A DNA stretch of 6,895 nt from Bacilli bacterium (GTDB lineage Bacteria; Bacillota_I; Bacilli_A; RF39; UBA660): NCBI GenBank assembly GCA_017411235.1, contig JAFPMR010000078.1:1-6895 (forward strand), written 5' to 3'. Below the pieces are notes generated by a model that was given only the letters and a program-made list of their open reading frames with translations, made no database searches and was not told the DNA's origin. The first letter of the stretch is position 1; the number at the start of each line of letters is the position of its first letter. A program made the position numbers and the translations under genes. This document shows positions 6,264 through 6,895 of this stretch, one piece after another.

Positions 6264-6302
6264 TAAATAAAAAGATACTAGTATATTATTTAGTATCTTT
6301 TT
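6264..6302 (-). terminator. Terminator hairpin after the cation-efflux gene
   Basis: On the minus strand 6302-6291 pairs with 6280-6269 in a perfect 12-bp stem (core GATACTA/TAGTATC flanked by A and T runs), around a 10-nt loop. The TAA stop at 6288-6286 is in the loop and the last codons form the ascending arm. The A/T-flanked design would also work on the plus strand, but no plus-strand gene is present. Confidence 0.75.
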
Positions 6303-6895
6303 TTATATCTATTGGATTAACATGAATAACAGTTAAATATATTTCTTCAACTCTTTTATGAATATCTCTTTCTAACCTATCAGCAATTTCATGACTTTCA
6401 AAAGTACTCAAATTACCATCTACAAATATAGAAAAATTAACCATATACTTATAACCTACTGGTGTAGCATTAAAATGATTAACTTTAACTATTTCAGGAT
6501 ATTCATCTATTATTGCCATTACTTCGTCTTTAGTTTCAGATGATATTGTTTTATCCATTAAAACATCATAGCTTTCAACAAATATCATAACTCCTGTATA
6601 AACTATCCACATTGAAATTAGTATACCTACTATAGCATCAACATACTTAATACCATAATAAGACATTATTACTGATAATAAAGTTAGCATTGTAATAAAT
6701 ACATCGTTTCGATGATCTTTACTATTGGCTTTAACTAATAGATTATTATGTTTCTTACCAACTTTACTAGTATAAATATATAACAATAATTTAGTAATAA
6801 TTGTAACAAAACACACAACTACTAACCAAATACTATAATTATATTCTTGTCCTTTAATCATTAAAACAACTGAATCAGATAATACTTTAATTCCT
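6286..6895 (-). CDS. CDF family cation efflux transporter (N-terminus outside window)
   Basis: Inner-membrane divalent-metal/proton antiporter of the cation diffusion facilitator family. 202 whole codons are visible; the frame stays open to the window edge, so the Met encoded at 6861 is internal and about the first 90-100 residues (TM1-TM3) are missing. Visible from the edge: the end of TM3, TM4 (around SIWLVVVCF), TM5, TM6, and the cytoplasmic dimerisation domain with ESHEIAD and IHVNP near the end. TM5 carries DHRND, with the first Asp at 6717-6715 and the second at 6705-6703. This is DxxxD at the metal site rather than the HxxxD of zinc transporters, and resembles Mn2+/Fe2+ members. The family is clear; the metal is inferred. 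It ends in a hairpin terminator, 49 nt before dfx. Confidence 0.92.
   Translation of the reverse strand, partial: GIKVLSDSVVLMIKGQEYNYSIWLVVVCFVTIITKLLLYIYTSKVGKKHNNLLVKANSKDHRNDVFITMLTLLSVIMSYYGIKYVDAIVGILISMWIVYTGVMIFVESYDVLMDKTISSETKDEVMAIIDEYPEIVKVNHFNATPVGYKYMVNFSIFVDGNLSTFESHEIADRLERDIHKRVEEIYLTVIHVNPIDIKKDTK

Noticed and set aside
6859..6861. Start codon of a 191-residue cation-efflux protein
   Set aside because: The frame stays open to the window edge, TM1-TM3 of the family would be missing, and no ribosome binding site is seen. The Met is internal.
1..6895. Mycoplasma-type genetic code (UGA as Trp)
   Set aside because: UGA ends the phospholipase C-like gene and UGG is used for Trp in the ATPase and other genes.
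1..6895. Plus-strand genes, CRISPR array, transposase, tRNA or rRNA
   Set aside because: Minus-strand genes fill nearly all the window. No regularly spaced repeats, transposase motifs or cloverleaf-type sequences were noticed, and I saw no plus-strand reading frame with a family signature.

Overview
The window is AT-rich, and every supported gene lies on the minus strand, so transcription runs from high to low coordinates. A low-GC anaerobic or microaerophilic bacterium of the Bacillota or a Mycoplasmatota-like lineage is the best guess. The reasons are strong AGGAG-type ribosome binding sites, A/T-ending codons, intergenic gaps of at most about 50 nt, a Gram-positive-style lipoprotein and a superoxide reductase. 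UGA is a stop and UGG encodes Trp, so this is the standard bacterial code and not the Mycoplasma code. The genus cannot be told from this window.

Layout in transcription order. (1) 6895-6286: a CDF cation efflux transporter, N-terminus outside the window, ending in a hairpin terminator. (2) 6236-4603: a promoter and a three-gene operon of desulfoferrodoxin/superoxide reductase (dfx), a translationally coupled lipoprotein of unknown function, and a DUF4186 protein with a Cys/His cluster. (3) 4565-4332: a 77-residue single-pass membrane or secreted protein with its own promoter and an A/T-rich hairpin at its stop codon. (4) 4291-2680: a zinc-dependent phospholipase C-like protein followed after 4 nt by a calcineurin-like metallophosphoesterase, closed by a strong terminator. 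(5) 2628-1: a promoter and a nearly complete type II P-type ATPase of the Ca2+-transporter type, whose last residues lie outside the window.

How the genes may work together. Metal handling and reactive-oxygen defence recur: two metal transporters flank an iron superoxide reductase and two predicted metallohydrolases. The firm functional calls are the P-type ATPase, the CDF transporter, the superoxide reductase and the metallophosphoesterase. The lipoprotein, the DUF4186 protein and the 77-residue protein have no assigned role. Any shared pathway is inference from gene order.

No mobile element, CRISPR array, tRNA, rRNA or riboswitch was seen. No stretch over 300 bases lacks a gene; the longest non-coding gap is about 51 nt. 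The most distinctive feature is junction design: three stop codons sit inside terminator-like hairpins, and all three recognisable promoters are extended -10 elements without a good -35. I see no convincing new multi-gene system; the dfx-lipoprotein-DUF4186 operon is the best candidate for follow-up.
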